A DNA stretch of 64,000 nt from Voacanga thouarsii (GCA_026120185.1 JANUWF010002208.1:186001-250000), one strand, 5' to 3'; counted from the first letter of the stretch, positions 45,848 to 56,406 are shown. Program-made: numbers and translations. The notes: generated from the letters alone by a model not told the origin.

Positions 45848-47875
45848 GAACCACTTGGTGAAGCTTAAAGACCGTGCCTATACATGAGAAGAAGAGATGA
45901 TTTTTGGTACCCACACTTTCTTGGGTCCATGAAGGTTAGTAACATTTTCTTTGATTTTCCAAAAAGTAACTCCACCAGATTCCACTTTTATTTTAACAAG
46001 ACATCTTGAAACTATATGTCCAGGTCTTTCACAATACGTGCATGCCTTGTATGTGCTGTGAGAAGAAGTAGGTTTAACATATTGAAACTTGTTCTCTTTG
46101 TAGTTATTCTTATGTTCATAACCTAAGCCACCTTGATTTACCGCTAAAATAAATCTGGGCTTGTAGATTTTGTCTTTATCCTCATGTTTATATCCTAAGC
46201 CACTTCAATTTCCAGCATAAACAAATCTAGGCTTGGAAATTTTATCTTTATCCTTATGTTTATATCCTAAGCCACTTCGATTTCCAGTATAAACAAATCT
46301 AGGCTTGCAAATTTTGTCTTTATCCTCATGTTTGTATCCTAAGCCACTTCGATTACCAAAATGATGTTGAACTCCGAGTTGCTTTTCCAGATTGCTTTTA
46401 CCATTTGTGAATTTCTCAATGCAATTGGTAAGATCGTTTACTCTAATTTTCATATCATCAAATGTGCTAACCATGCATTCAAGACTTTGAATTTTATCAC
46501 ACAGATTTTTATTTTTTAGAGATGCATGATGCAAAGCTATCATAATCACATCATTTTCAATTTTAGCACATATATATGTTTCAAAAGACATTTTGTTGTC
46601 ATTTAACAAGGCTTCATTTTCTTTCATCAGACAATTAACCTTCAACTTTAACTCTTTATTTTTTCTGGACAGTTTTTTTAATTCATAAAACATATCACAT
46701 AACAACTCATTAGGATCAACATATTTTTCAGTCATAGATATATGCAAATTAGACATGCAATCTGATGTTGAAAGGTTTACCTCATTTTCTAAGGCCATGA
46801 AGCAAATGTTGGCAGTTTTTTCCTCAAATTCCTCATCTTCAGACTCATCCTCATTTAAGTCCCAAGCTCCCATCAATCCTTTACCTTTCTTGACCTTCAG
46901 GTCTTTCTTTTTCTTAGACGTTTTTCCATCCTTGCCTTTTGCAACCGGACAGTCTGCAATGAAGTGATCTGTGCTTTTACATTCAAAGTATTGAGGTTTG
47001 AAGCTGGAGGTTTATCCTTTCTTTCTTATAAGCTTCCTTCCTCATTTGTAGTTTCCTTTGTTGAGCATCCTTCTGAATTTCTTTGCTATTATTGCCAAGT
47101 TATCACTGTCCATTTCTATGCCTTCACTGCTTCCGGAAAGACTTGTTTCTCCATTTTCATTTTTAGCCTTTAGAGCAATCCCTTTTCTGCCTCTATCATG
47201 ATCATCAAATTCATGAAATCTTTTAAGCTTCATCTCATGAGTTAAAAGAGATTCGATCAACTCTTTAGTAGGTAGGGATTTTAAATCCTTGGATTCTTCT
47301 ACAGCAAGAGTTTTAGGTTGCCAGCTTTTTGGTAAAGCATCAAGAATTTTTCGATTTTATTCCTTAAGAGAATAAACCTTTCCGTAAGCTTTCAAACCAT
47401 TTGAGATATTAGTAAATCTTGTGAACATGTCTGTGATGCTTTCATTTGACCTTATAATAAATAATTCATAATCTTGAATAAGAAGCCCTAGTTTCGATTC
47501 TTTGACTTGGTTAGTCCCCTCATGAGTGACTTCTAGCAATCTCCACATATCATGGGCTGAATCACAACCACTAACACGGTTGTATTCAGTCGCATCTAGT
47601 GCACAGCACAAAATGTTTATAGCTTGAAAATTTAGAGTCATTTTTGCATTATCTTCCATACTATACTTTTCATTCTGTTTAGGTATTTTTATGCCATCAA
47701 TGATCTTTGAAGGAATAAAAGGATCCTTCCCTATTAAACTCCATAACTCGAAGTTAATAGAACATACATAAATTTTCATCTTATTTTTCCAAAAAGTATA
47801 GTTATTTCCATTAAACAAAGGAGGATGATTTGTTGAAGACCCTTCAACATATGGAAGAGAGGATGACCTTGCCAT
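45848..47875 (-). pseudogene. SirB gag
   Basis: The start is ATG at 47875. Residues 1-170: PPLFNGNNYTFWKNKMKIYV and YELFIIRSNESITDMFTRF, the copia UBN2-type gag. Stops at 47354-47356, 47039-47041 and 47009-47011. The first zinc knuckle (about 46950-46995) has Tyr for the first Cys (YFECKSTDHFIADC). An acidic stretch and a coiled-coil part (NEALLNDNKMSFE, KNKNLCDKIQSLECM) come next, then three 24-residue repeats (46122-46337), and a second, intact knuckle CTYCERPGHIVSRC (about 46010-46050). Stops at 46202-46204 and 45878-45880. About 676 codons. Confidence 0.9.
46122..46350 (-). repeat. 72-bp tandem repeat inside SirB gag
   Basis: Three full 72-base units starting at 46122, 46194 and 46266, plus a partial fourth from 46338. 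Each encodes 24 residues around NRSGLGYKHKDKDK-KPRFVY. SirA has one copy (about 10930-10985). In one unit the Arg codon has become a stop (46202-46204). Confidence 0.95.
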
Positions 47876-47921
47876 TAAGATCTTTTCTACAAGGCTATTA
47901 AACCAAAAGTATGTAGACCTC

Positions 47922-47933
47922 GCTCTAATACCA
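47922..47933 (-). other. SirB primer binding site (initiator tRNA-Met)
   Basis: The minus strand reads TGGTATTAGAGC, one substitution from TGGTATCAGAGC, two bases from the 5' LTR. Confidence 0.88.
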
Positions 47934-48271
47934 GATGAAAAACCTTAGAGGTGGGGTGAATAAGGTTTTTGGCAAGCAAAAATGATTTTTCCAAATTGTC
48001 TAAAATGCTGAACAAGAATGATCACCAAGATACTTGGACTGACTTTATAGATGCATAGAAAGCTATCCAAGTACCCGTAGATGTATATTCAGATTTAGAC
48101 AGAGAAAGATCATACAAAAAAAAGGTACATGAACCACTGAATAAAATGAGACAAGAGATGTATAGTGGTTCGATCAACAATAATCTACGTCCACTACCTT
48201 ACGCCTCACACTTAAGGATTTTCAACCCTATTTCATTAACCTCACTTAATGAAACTGATTCACATACAAGA

Positions 48272-48505
48272 GAGGATCACCATACTAGGTTTTCCAGAAC
48301 CTCTCAAACACATCAAGGATCACCTCACTATGTTTTACTCCACAACCTTGACACAAACACAAAACAAGGATCACCCTAATAGGTTTTACCACACAACCTT
48401 GAACATACACAAAAAACAAGGCTCACCCCTATGGGTTTTACACTACAACCTTGCACATACACAAGGCTCACCCCTATGGGTTTTACACCACAACCTTGCA
48501 CAACA
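48272..48505 (+). repeat. About 50-bp tandem repeat in SirB 5' LTR
   Basis: Five units as in 38515-38757, with one unit spacing shorter by 7 bases. Confidence 0.88.
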
Positions 48506-48711
48506 ACAGAGAATTGAAAATCAATAGAACAAAGATAAGCTCACTTACTTGAGCAAATATTTTCTCGTATACAAGCCACAAATTACTTTTATCTTTAATA
48601 CACAATGAACTCATATTGAAGCTAGATAAAATGAGATTTTTGAAAGTATTAAGTAATAAGGTTTCTAAGATGAATGTTTCAAAAATCCTACTTCTAATAT
48701 TGCTTTAAGGG

Positions 48712-48721
48712 CTATTTATAG
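48712..48721 (-). promoter_or_regulatory. TATA box in SirB 5' LTR
   Basis: CTATAAATAG on the minus strand, upstream of the R/U5 part and gag; the likely promoter for SirB genomic RNA. Confidence 0.65.
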
Positions 48722-49517
48722 AGCCAAAAAGGGAGTGCCAACGGTTATAAAAAAATGGCTACAAATTTTTCTGTTTAAACTCATTCGAGTTTTAGACTCA
48801 GGTTTTGGACGAAGATGCTTCTAAAAGATAAGTTCAAAAATGGCACATTTCTGACAGAAATTTTTCAACCCGGTTTACGAGATTTTGGATGAATCTTTTT
48901 TATTCAAATTGTTCCATCAAAAATTCTGTGAATTTTTTAAAAACTTTGAAAATCATCTTCTTTGAAGCTTCAAGGTAAAGTCAAATAAATCAAAAGATAA
49001 GAAGACATAGGAATTAATAAATATACATTAATAACACTTCCTAGTCTATCATTCTTCATAAAGAGCTTTGATGATATATAACTTCTCATACTCTGATTTT
49101 CTTATTTGATCTTCTAATCTTGAAATCAGGGATGAAGAGATTGTCAACAATTCTTATCTGAAGACTTTAGAGGAATAAAGATTAACCATGTCCTATCACA
49201 GGAACTTAATAAGTTAGTCCACATCAACGTTTGTCATAAATCAAAACATAAAAGAAAGCCCTTAGGGCTAACATATTTTATTTTATTTTTCTTTTTATTT
49301 TGTTTTCACCTTATCATGTCGGTTAAACAATGATAGAAAAGTGATTAATGCATACTTGTTTTGTGAGGATCAACATTCGTTTGAACCCTATGCTATGTTA
49401 ATGATGAGTATGCTTGCTCGTATGTGTAATTTGGGGTTAACATTTTAATTTAAACTTGATTAGGAATGTTCTTAGTTTTATATGATTTTTATACCCAAAT
49501 AAATACGCATCAACCTA

Positions 49518-49620
49518 AAAGGGGGCCAATACGGTGTGTGTGTGTGTGTGAAGAGAAATATGTGCACTTAAGGCTGTCAATTCCCTAAGTCATCAAAAAA
49601 AATTTGGAGAGAAAATTAGT
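49518..49620 (+). other. AthA 3' UTR, second part
   Basis: GGGGGCCAATACGGTG and CCCTAAGTCATC match, in reverse complement, the AthF 3' UTR at 63430-63500, and continue the AthA UTR after AthB. A (TG)8 run at about 49534-49550 is an expansion not present in AthF. The match fades near 49620. Confidence 0.72.
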
Positions 49621-49740
49621 TAATATGTGCAGGACCGCCGTTTTCGTTGCTGGATACGGGACCCAAAAGCATTTTCTGAAAAGCATTTTAAGGCTGTCAA
49701 TATGTACGGGACCACCATTTTCGTTGCTGGAGACGGGTCA
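49621..49740. repeat. Junction segment with a direct repeat of about 40 bases
   Basis: Two copies around GGACC-CC-TTTTCGTTGCTGG (49631 and 49708, about 77 bases apart), each followed by ACGGG. The first copy also matches the reverse complement of 54611-54656 in the CopD leader (about 40 of 46 bases by eye). It sits exactly where CopD RNase H begins and AthA UTR ends, so it is a rearrangement scar. No gene; the ORFs here are shadows. Confidence 0.65.
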
Positions 49741-51110
49741 ACTATGTTCTCATCCGTGGAAACTCTCTCTATCTTTACATCATTTCTATCTATGTTCTCT
49801 CGGATCAAATGATCACGTCGCAGTACGTGTTTGGATCGTTAGTGAGACTGTGGCTCCTTCGCTTGTGAAATGGCTCTGTTGTTGTCACAATACAAAGTTA
49901 TTAGACCAACAATGCTAGGAACCATACCCATTTCCGTCACTAATTTCTTGATCCCAACATCTTCCTTAGCTGCTTTAGTAGCAGCTATGTACTTAGCTTC
50001 TATTGTAGAGTCGGTAATAGTCTATTGTTTAGAACTCTTCCAACTTATTGCCCCTCCATACAACGTAAACACGTAGTTGGATTGTGATTTGAAATCATCT
50101 TTGTCAAATTGAAAAAATTGGCATCAGTATACCCGTTTATTTTCAACTCATCTTCTCCATATACTAAGAACACATCCTTAGTTCTTCGTAAGTACTTAAG
50201 GATGTTCTTTACAGGCACCCAATGACCCTCACTAAGGTCAGATTGGTATTTGCTCGTCATCCAACTGCCGAGGCACATGGAATCTTACTTATGTGATCCC
50301 TTTCAACCTATGTCTTGGGAGACATCGACTTGGAAAAGCTTACACCATGCGACATGGGTAAGAACCCTTTTTTGGATTGATCCATACTAAACCTCTTTAG
50401 CACTTTATCTATGTATGTAGACTATGAAAGACCTAGCAACCTCTTGGATCTATCTCTATAGATCCTTATTCCAAGAATATAGGTTGCTTCACATAGGTCT
50501 TTCATGGAGAATTGTTTGGACAACCAAACTTTAACCGTTTGTAAGATAAGTATATCGTTTCCTATTAGCAATATATCATCTACATAAAGTAGTAAGAAAA
50601 CGATTGCACTCCCACTAGCCTTCTTGTATACACAAGGCTCATCCATGTTTTGAATGAAACCAAACTCTTTGATTGTTTTATCAAAACGGATGTTCCAACT
50701 CCTAGAAGCTTTCTTAAGTCTATAAATGGACCTTTGTAGCTTCCACATCTTTGTGCTATCACTGGATGTGAAACCCTCAAGTTATGTCATATACACTTCC
50801 TCAGTCAGATTTTCATGTAGGAAAGCTGTTTTCACATCCATTTGCCAAATCTCACAATCAAAATGAGTAGCAATGGCTAGGGGTATCCTGATGGATTTTA
50901 ATATAGCTACTAGCGAGAAAATTTCGTCATAGTCAATACCATATTGTTGACGATAACCTTTCGCCACTAGTTGTGCTTTATAGGTAACTACATTACCATT
51001 CATGTCCGTTTTCTTCTTGACAATCCACTTACACCCAATAGGTTTAATTCCTTTAGGTGGATCAACCAAAGTCCATACTTGATTGTCGTATATGGAATCC
51101 ATCTTTTACT
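49741..51110 (-). pseudogene. CopD reverse transcriptase and RNase H
   Basis: RT: VWTLVDPPKGIKPIGCKW at the start (51102), WQMDVKTAFLHENLTEEVYM (about 50850), then a stop and SIYRLKKASRSWNIRFDK (50748) with catalytic YVDD intact (about 50575-50586). FSMKDLCEATYILGIRIYRD, then the connection domain and RNase H to about 49741 (YTDANF, LEAAMYLAS on the plus strand reads as the antisense of the EYIAATKAAKE motif). One stop near 50780 and a frameshift near 50280. Confidence 0.85.
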
Positions 51111-52400
51111 TCATGGCCTCAAGCCATTTGCCAGATTCTGAACTATTCAGAACATCCTTGTAGGTAGTAGGTTTATCGTCATCTATGAGCAATACGTCAT
51201 TATGGTCACTAATGAGAAATCCATATCACTCAGTTGCCACACGTATCCTACTAGACCTACGAGGTTCTTATGTAGTCAAAAGTTCATCTATTCTCTCAAT
51301 AGATGAGGGATCAGACGGTTGATCCTTGTTTATTTGATCTTCTTAAACTTAACTAAGTTCAATTTTACTCCTACTATCCCCTTTGAGCATATGATGCTTC
51401 TCTAAGAAGACGACATGCTTCAAAACAAAAACTTTATTTTCAGAAGGTATTTAGAAGTAATATCCAAAAGATTCTTTTGGATATCCCACAAACAAACATT
51501 TGTCAGACTTACTATCAAGTTTATCTGACTATGGCCTTTTGACAAAGGCAGGACAACCCCATACTCGTAAGTGAGATAACTTTGGTTTCTTACTAATGAA
51601 CATCTCAAATAGGGTAGAATCAACCGATTTTGTCGGAACCCTGTTTAATATATAAACAAAAGCCTCTAGTGCATACCCCCAAAACGATTTTGGTAGGTCT
51701 ACAGAGGCCATCATGGTCTGTACCATATCTAGAAGGGTTTGATTCCTTCTCTTAGATACACCATTATGTTTAGGTGTATATGGTGGAGTCTATTAAGATA
51801 ATACCCCATTATCTCTAAGATAACTCAGAAACTCTTGGCTTAAGTATTCTCTTCCTCGATCAGATCTTAAAGTCTTAATACTTTTGTCAAGTTATTTCTC
51901 TATTTCATTCTTGAAGTCTTTGAAGTTTTCAAAGGCCTCAAATTTGTATTTCATTAAATATAAATACTCGTATCGTGAAAAATCATCGATAAAGGTTATG
52001 AAATAGTTATAACCTCCTCTTGCTTATATTGATATTGGGCCACATACATCAGAATGTATGAGTTCTAATAACTCCATAGCCCGTTCTCCTTTTCTTGAAA
52101 AATGAGTTTTAGCCATTTTACCTAGTAAACAAGACTCGCATGTGCCATATGATTCATAGTCAAATGACTCTAAGTCACCAAGCTTGTATAACTTAGAAAT
52201 ACAATATTTATTTACATGGTCCAAACGACAATGCCATAAGTAAGAGGTGTTAGAGTTATCTATTTTAGGTTTCTTATTATTTATATTGAAAATTAGATTA
52301 TCCAAGTCTAGAACATATAAACCATTAACTATAGTTGTTGTACCATAATGAATATCATTCAATGAAAAAGAACAACATTTATTCTTAAATATCAAATGAA
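51111..52400 (-). pseudogene. CopD integrase
   Basis: The pre-integrase region 52395-52024 includes LWHCRLDHVNKYCISKLYKL and CESCLLGKMAKT, and IHSDVCGPI with the first catalytic Asp. The core is broken by stops near 52023, 51890 and 51795. The piece 51726-51529 carries FWGYALEAFVYILNRVPTKS and LSHLRVWGCPAF; after a frameshift 51623-51420 and the RT linker follow. Confidence 0.83.
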
Positions 52401-52437
52401 ATCCATTTAAGTCTAAACACGCAACTGAGATAATGTT

Positions 52438-53524
52438 TTACATTAAAACTGGTACATAGTAACAGTTTTGTAATTTAAGAATTAATCCCGACTGCAGGTT
52501 CAGCTCATATGTCCCCACAGCAAGTACAACAACCTTTGCCCCATTTGCAATTCGTAGGTCCACATCGCCTTCCTTTAGCCTTCTACTGCTCTTTAGTCCC
52601 TGCAAGTTATTGCATAAATGAGATCTACATCTAGTATCTAATACCCATATCTCATTTCTAAAGGTAGTATTTAGCTCAATCATAAACATACCCAGAGTAA
52701 AAATAGAACTGCTTGTAAGCTTCTCCTTCTGCTTCTTGTCCTTAACGGTCTCCAAGTAAGCCTTGCAGTTGCGCCTCCAATGGCCCATCTTACAATGATG
52801 GCATGGGCCCTTGGTAGCTGCGTCCTTCTTCGTCACACCACCTTTAGGATTCATAGGAGCATTCTTCTTCTTCTTTTGAACTTTCTTCTTAGAAAAAGAA
52901 GATTCTACCATTAAAATTACATTGAAATCCTTCTTCATGGAGGATTCCGTAGTTTTGGAGAAGATTAATCAACTTAAGAATGGTGAACTTAATCTTTTTC
53001 ATCTGATAGTTAATCACAAATTGTGAAAAACTATTAGGTAAAGATTGTAGAATTAAGTCAACACTTAAGTCATGGTCCATCGTGAACCCAAGAAATCCAA
53101 GCTTCTCTATTAAGCCCAGTATATTCAGCCCATGAGTGGCTACAAAAGAACCCTCTACCATTTTGCAACGAAATAGTTGCTTCGAGATCTCGTATATCTC
53201 AGTTCTGGCTTGGGCATCAAACAGTCGAAGATGTAGTATAATCGATTGAGCATCCATATGCTCGTGCTGTTTTTGCAACTCGGGAGTCATGGATACCAGC
53301 ATAATACATGATGCTGTATTATTATCCTCCTTATGCCTTTTGTGGACAGCATGCTCATCAGCATGATCATCTTGAGCTGGTGGTGGCAAAATAGGAGCAT
53401 ATAACACATAGAGCAACTTTTCTGACTTGAAAATAATTCTCAAATTTATATACCAGTTGAGGTAGTTTGATTCGGTTAACTTGTTAGTTTCTAAGATGTT
53501 ACGTAGGTTTAAGTTTGTTGACAT
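52438..53524 (-). pseudogene. CopD gag and protease
   Basis: The start is ATG at 53524 (MSTNLNLRNILETNKL). The 211-codon first piece is longer than in CopC because the Gln codon that is a stop in CopC is intact here. A frameshift near 52940 leads into 52938-52438: lysine-rich stretch, zinc knuckle CHHCKMGHWRRNC with one residue missing between the Cys pair and His, then the protease site VLDTRCRSHLC, where D-T-G has become D-T-R. Confidence 0.87.
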
Positions 53525-55226
53525 GATGCAAGTTATCTAGATGTAAAGATAGAGGGCATTAGCCACTTGTATATGTACATGAAATGCAAATAATTAGGAC
53601 TTTAATTAAACGCATTTTTACTCAATTATTTTACTCAAACCAATAGTCCCCACTACTGATTCGGGAAAGCTTGTTGGAAGCTTTCCTAGTGGACCGGTAT
53701 CTAAATTCCTCAAGAATAACCTTAGGTTTACCCAACAAGCCACCCTGAGTTTATTGGTAGGTATCCAATACTAATTACATCGTATGTAACTACCGAATCA
53801 TTGGGTGATTAATAGCTTTTAATCTTAAAGCCTTTTAGGCTACCCTAACTTTTCCTCTAAATTTCTTTATGCTTGAGTTTGCCCAACTGAGATAAAGAAT
53901 TTAGTTAAACCCGACCCATTAATCAGGAATTTAATTCAATAGCTTGAATATGTCCGTTGTCACGTAGGCTTGGGTTTGCCCAACAACTTGGTCTCGACAA
54001 AAGACTCTCATTTTTACTATATTAATGGAATGAATTAGGTTTAATATTAATTGAGGGATTTCTTCTTTTTAGTGATTTCAACAAATGACATGCATAATAA
54101 TCAATAAATCATAAAATTGATAATCATGGTAATAAAGCGATTATGTGGTATGGTTATGGACTTTACCCTAAATTAATTTCTTGGAGCCATAAAAGAAATT
54201 AATATAGTTAACCCTATGTGTTCATGCATGATTTAAGTAGAAGGTCTTACTTTCTCGCCTTGTCTTGGTTGCCATCTCCAAAATAAGATAATTCTACTCC
54301 TATCTAACCTATGTAATCTAATTACATAACTTCTTAAAGAGAGAAAACCTCGAGTTACATTCGAGGGGAGTTAGATGAGAAGAGAATTACATATGAATTT
54401 GAGAGAAGGTAGGACACGCAGGCCCTATTTCATACAAAACCAAAACTGTAAAATGCATTAACAGATATAATTGATTCTAGTCTATAACCATCCACCGTGC
54501 CATTAATTATGTTTAAACAAAATAAACATATAACTTTTATTATTCCAAAATCATTATTTTGGAAAAATAAAATAGATTCTAAAATCAATTGTTTGTCTCA
54601 AAACTAATTTTGAGAAATGCTATTGGGTCCCGTCACGCAACGACAACGGTGGTCCTGGCGCCGGTTTGGAAGCTAGGGCGGGAGCTGGCCGCATTCTGGT
54701 TTTGACTAAAGTTTTCTCCAAAAACGATTTTTAGACATCGCGAAATAGAGCCGAACCGGCACCGGTTTGGAAGCAAGTGCTGGTGTCGGCCCTGTTCTGG
54801 TTTTGACAAAAGTTTTCTCTATAAATGATTTCTAGACATCGCGAAATAGAGCCTAATCGGTGTCGGTTTGGAAGCCAGAGCCGGTACTGGCTGTGGTCTG
54901 TTTTAATGAAAACAGTTTCCCCCCAAAAATGATTTTTGAACTTCGTGTAACAGCACACAACTAGCGCCGGTTATGGAGCCGGAACCGGTGCTGACTGCAA
55001 TCTGCTATATGAAAATTTTCCAGAAATTTTCTAGAAACAACTTCTAGAATCGTTATCTTTTGCAATAGATATGTTGTAACTATTACACAATCATATTGTG
55101 CTACAAACCCAACTCACAATGCTCAAAACGATTTTAACTTGAATGAAAATAATTTTTCACAGTGAACACATGCATGAAACAACTTTCACGCAACAAAAAA
55201 ATATGTTGTAAACCACACATAGCATG
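53525..55226 (-). other. CopD 5' leader
   Basis: Matches the CopA and CopC leaders to about 54600, then a GC-richer tandem-repeat block (54650-54990), then A/T-rich sequence up to the primer site. No coding potential; the 75-codon ORF at 54731-54958 lies across the tandem repeats. Confidence 0.75.
54650..54990 (-). repeat. About 102-bp tandem repeat in the CopD leader
   Basis: Units start near 54655, 54757, 54859 and 54961, each with a GGCGCCGGTTTGGAAGC-like head and an AGTTTTCTC...GACATCGCGAAATAG-like tail. The first three are well conserved, the fourth is diverged. Confidence 0.85.
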
Positions 55227-55238
55227 GCTCTGATACCA
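55227..55238 (-). other. CopD primer binding site (initiator tRNA-Met)
   Basis: The minus strand reads TGGTATCAGAGC, a perfect 12-base match to the expected site, one base from the LTR. Confidence 0.92.
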
Positions 55239-55239
55239 C

Positions 55240-55495
55240 TGTTGGGTATCTAACGCGTATCATATACAGTGCAGCGGAAGAATAAGAATGAGATACCATT
55301 TTAGGATCCACATATGTGTGGAAAACAAGACATATATAAAGAAAAACAAAGAAAAAAACTTTTACCTTTCTTTGTATGTGGAAAACAAAACTTTCCTTCT
55401 TCAAGTATGATAATTGTGGTGCAATCCAGCAATCCTCTTGAAGAATCACCACAAGAGTTGAATATCCAACCACTATAATCACAGTGTGTGATCTA
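55240..55495 (-). repeat. CopD 5' LTR, first part only
   Basis: Starts TGTTGGGTATCTAACGCG. It aligns with the CopC LTR through CACAGTGTGTGAT and then stops where AthC integrase sequence begins. Confidence 0.8.
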
Positions 55496-55499
55496 TGTA

Positions 55500-55700
55500 G
55501 TTCCATTAGCTCGGTACTGAGCTCTAACTAGCCTCTTATGGCAATGACGGAGAATGTCTCAAGCTACATCTTCATTAGCACATCTTCTAATCACCTATTC
55601 TACATAGTAACGAAAAAGAAAAAGATCCTCCTAAAAATAGTACTTCACATCTTAGAGAAATTTCTTTCTTTGTTGTGAAGTATATTCTTTTGGAATAATC
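55500..55700 (-). pseudogene. AthC integrase, N-terminal fragment
   Basis: Pre-integrase text equivalent to QQKKKFLHDVKYYFW and the following Cys/His region of Athila is readable with several stops (FRRIFFFFV, LEDVLMKM). It is cut by CopD at about 55495. Confidence 0.65.
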
Positions 55701-55701
55701 C

Positions 55702-56406
55702 CTACAACCAAATAATTAGCAAAATTTGTAAACCAATGAGAAGATGAAGTTTTACTATTAACCCATAAAAGCTGCTCTTTAGGGAAGGTATCATGAGTTC
55801 GTATTCCTTTAGAGGACCTAAATGAGGATTTTCTAGTTTCGACAAATGATTAGCTATAAGGTTTTTTGCTCCCTTTTTATCTCTAATATCCAAATTGAAT
55901 TCTAACAAAAACAATACCCATCTTATCAATCGAGGTTTAGAATTTTGTTTAGCCAAAAGATACTTCAAAGTAGAATGATTAGTATTATCCACTTTTGATA
56001 CAATTATATTAGAGCGAAATTTATCAAAAGCAAAAACTATAACAAGAAACTCTTTTTCTGTAGTAGTGTAGTTTTCTTTTGCATCAGTGAGAGTTTTACT
56101 TGTATAGTAAATGGCCTGGAAGTTCTTCCCTCTTTTTTGTCTAAGGACTACATTAATTACATAGTCACTAGGATCACACATGAGCTCAAAAGGCTAGGAT
56201 CAATCAAGAGTGACCAAAATAAGAGAGTTAGTCAATTAAATCTTCAATTCATTAAAAGCTTCAAGACATTTTTCATCGAAATTAAATGGGGCATCCTTTT
56301 CCAATAGAGAAGTGAAAGGCTTGGATATCTTAGAAAAACCTTCATAAACCTTTTGTAGAAACTAACATGTCCTAGAAAATTGTAGATCGCATTCAATCTT
56401 AGCTCT
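55702..56406 (-). pseudogene. AthC RT end and RNase H
   Basis: The RT tail at 56406-56240 (RAKIECDLQFSRT, FSKISKPFTSLLEKDAPFNFDEK) continues the RT from the other side of AthD. The open piece 56181-55702 is RNase H: CDPSDYVINVVLRQKRG, AIYYTSKTLTDAKENYTTTEKE (catalytic Glu) and HSTLKYLLAKQNSKPRLIRW. Stops near 56205 and 56232. Confidence 0.88.

Larger units (their letters stand above)
38178..49273 (-). mobile_element. SirB: near-complete Sirevirus-like Ty1/copia element
   Basis: 11,096 bases on the minus strand with both LTRs (38178-39522 and 47936-49273), target duplication TATTT (38173-38177 and 49274-49278), primer site, purine tract, gag-pol and an extra ORF behind pol. gag-pol from 47875 to 42785 stays in one frame with nine stop codons and no net frameshift. 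The order gag, protease, integrase, RT, RNase H is that of Ty1/copia; the extra ORF and long 3' UTR suggest the Sirevirus (Maximus/SIRE) branch. It lies inside the AthB solo LTR and is the best-preserved element in the window. Catalytic residues of protease, integrase and RT are mutated, so this copy cannot supply its own enzymes. Confidence 0.93.
47936..49273 (-). repeat. SirB 5' LTR
   Basis: 1,338 bases, TGAAAAACC to GGGCTAACA, carrying the duplicated tandem repeat (48272-48505) and TATA box (48712-48721). It is followed by the target duplication TATTT. Confidence 0.95.
36867..49512 (+). repeat. AthB: solo Athila-like LTR, split by SirB
   Basis: Two pieces, 36867-38177 and 49279-49512, together about 1,545 bases, from TGCTAGGGCC to ACGCATCA. 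It aligns with the AthA LTR, so it is of the same family but diverged. Flanks are ACCTA at 36862-36866 and 49513-49517, and the AthA 3' UTR reads on across the site, so this is a separate insertion and not the AthA 3' LTR. No internal region follows, so it is a solo LTR. It contains two pairs of GGCGCC-type palindromes (37150-37180, 37250-37286) and a TATA box. Confidence 0.88.
11228..49620 (+). mobile_element. AthA: Athila-like Ty3/gypsy element, pol-less and multiply interrupted
   Basis: Plus-strand pieces in order: 5' LTR 11228-12753, primer site, gag 13042-13495, gag C-terminus 33254-33575, spacer, 3' ORF 34751-35956, 3' UTR 35957-36866 and 49518-49620. Insertions of CopB (with CopC and SoloF inside) and AthB (with SirB inside) account for the gaps. 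Protease, RT, RNase H and integrase are absent between the gag end and the 3' ORF, so this copy was probably non-autonomous or suffered a large deletion. The 3' LTR is not seen; the 3' UTR stops near 49620 next to CopD. It is inserted in SirA gag. Confidence 0.8.
49741..55495 (-). mobile_element. CopD: Ty1/copia element of the CopC family, both ends truncated
   Basis: Minus-strand element: RNase H from about 49741, RT, integrase, protease, gag starting at 53524, leader, primer site 55227-55238, and the first 255 bases of the 5' LTR (55240 to about 55495). The 3' LTR is missing on the left and most of the 5' LTR on the right, where AthC integrase begins. Coding pieces are mostly in one frame. 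It keeps RNase H sequence that CopC has lost and leader sequence that CopC has lost. Confidence 0.88.
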
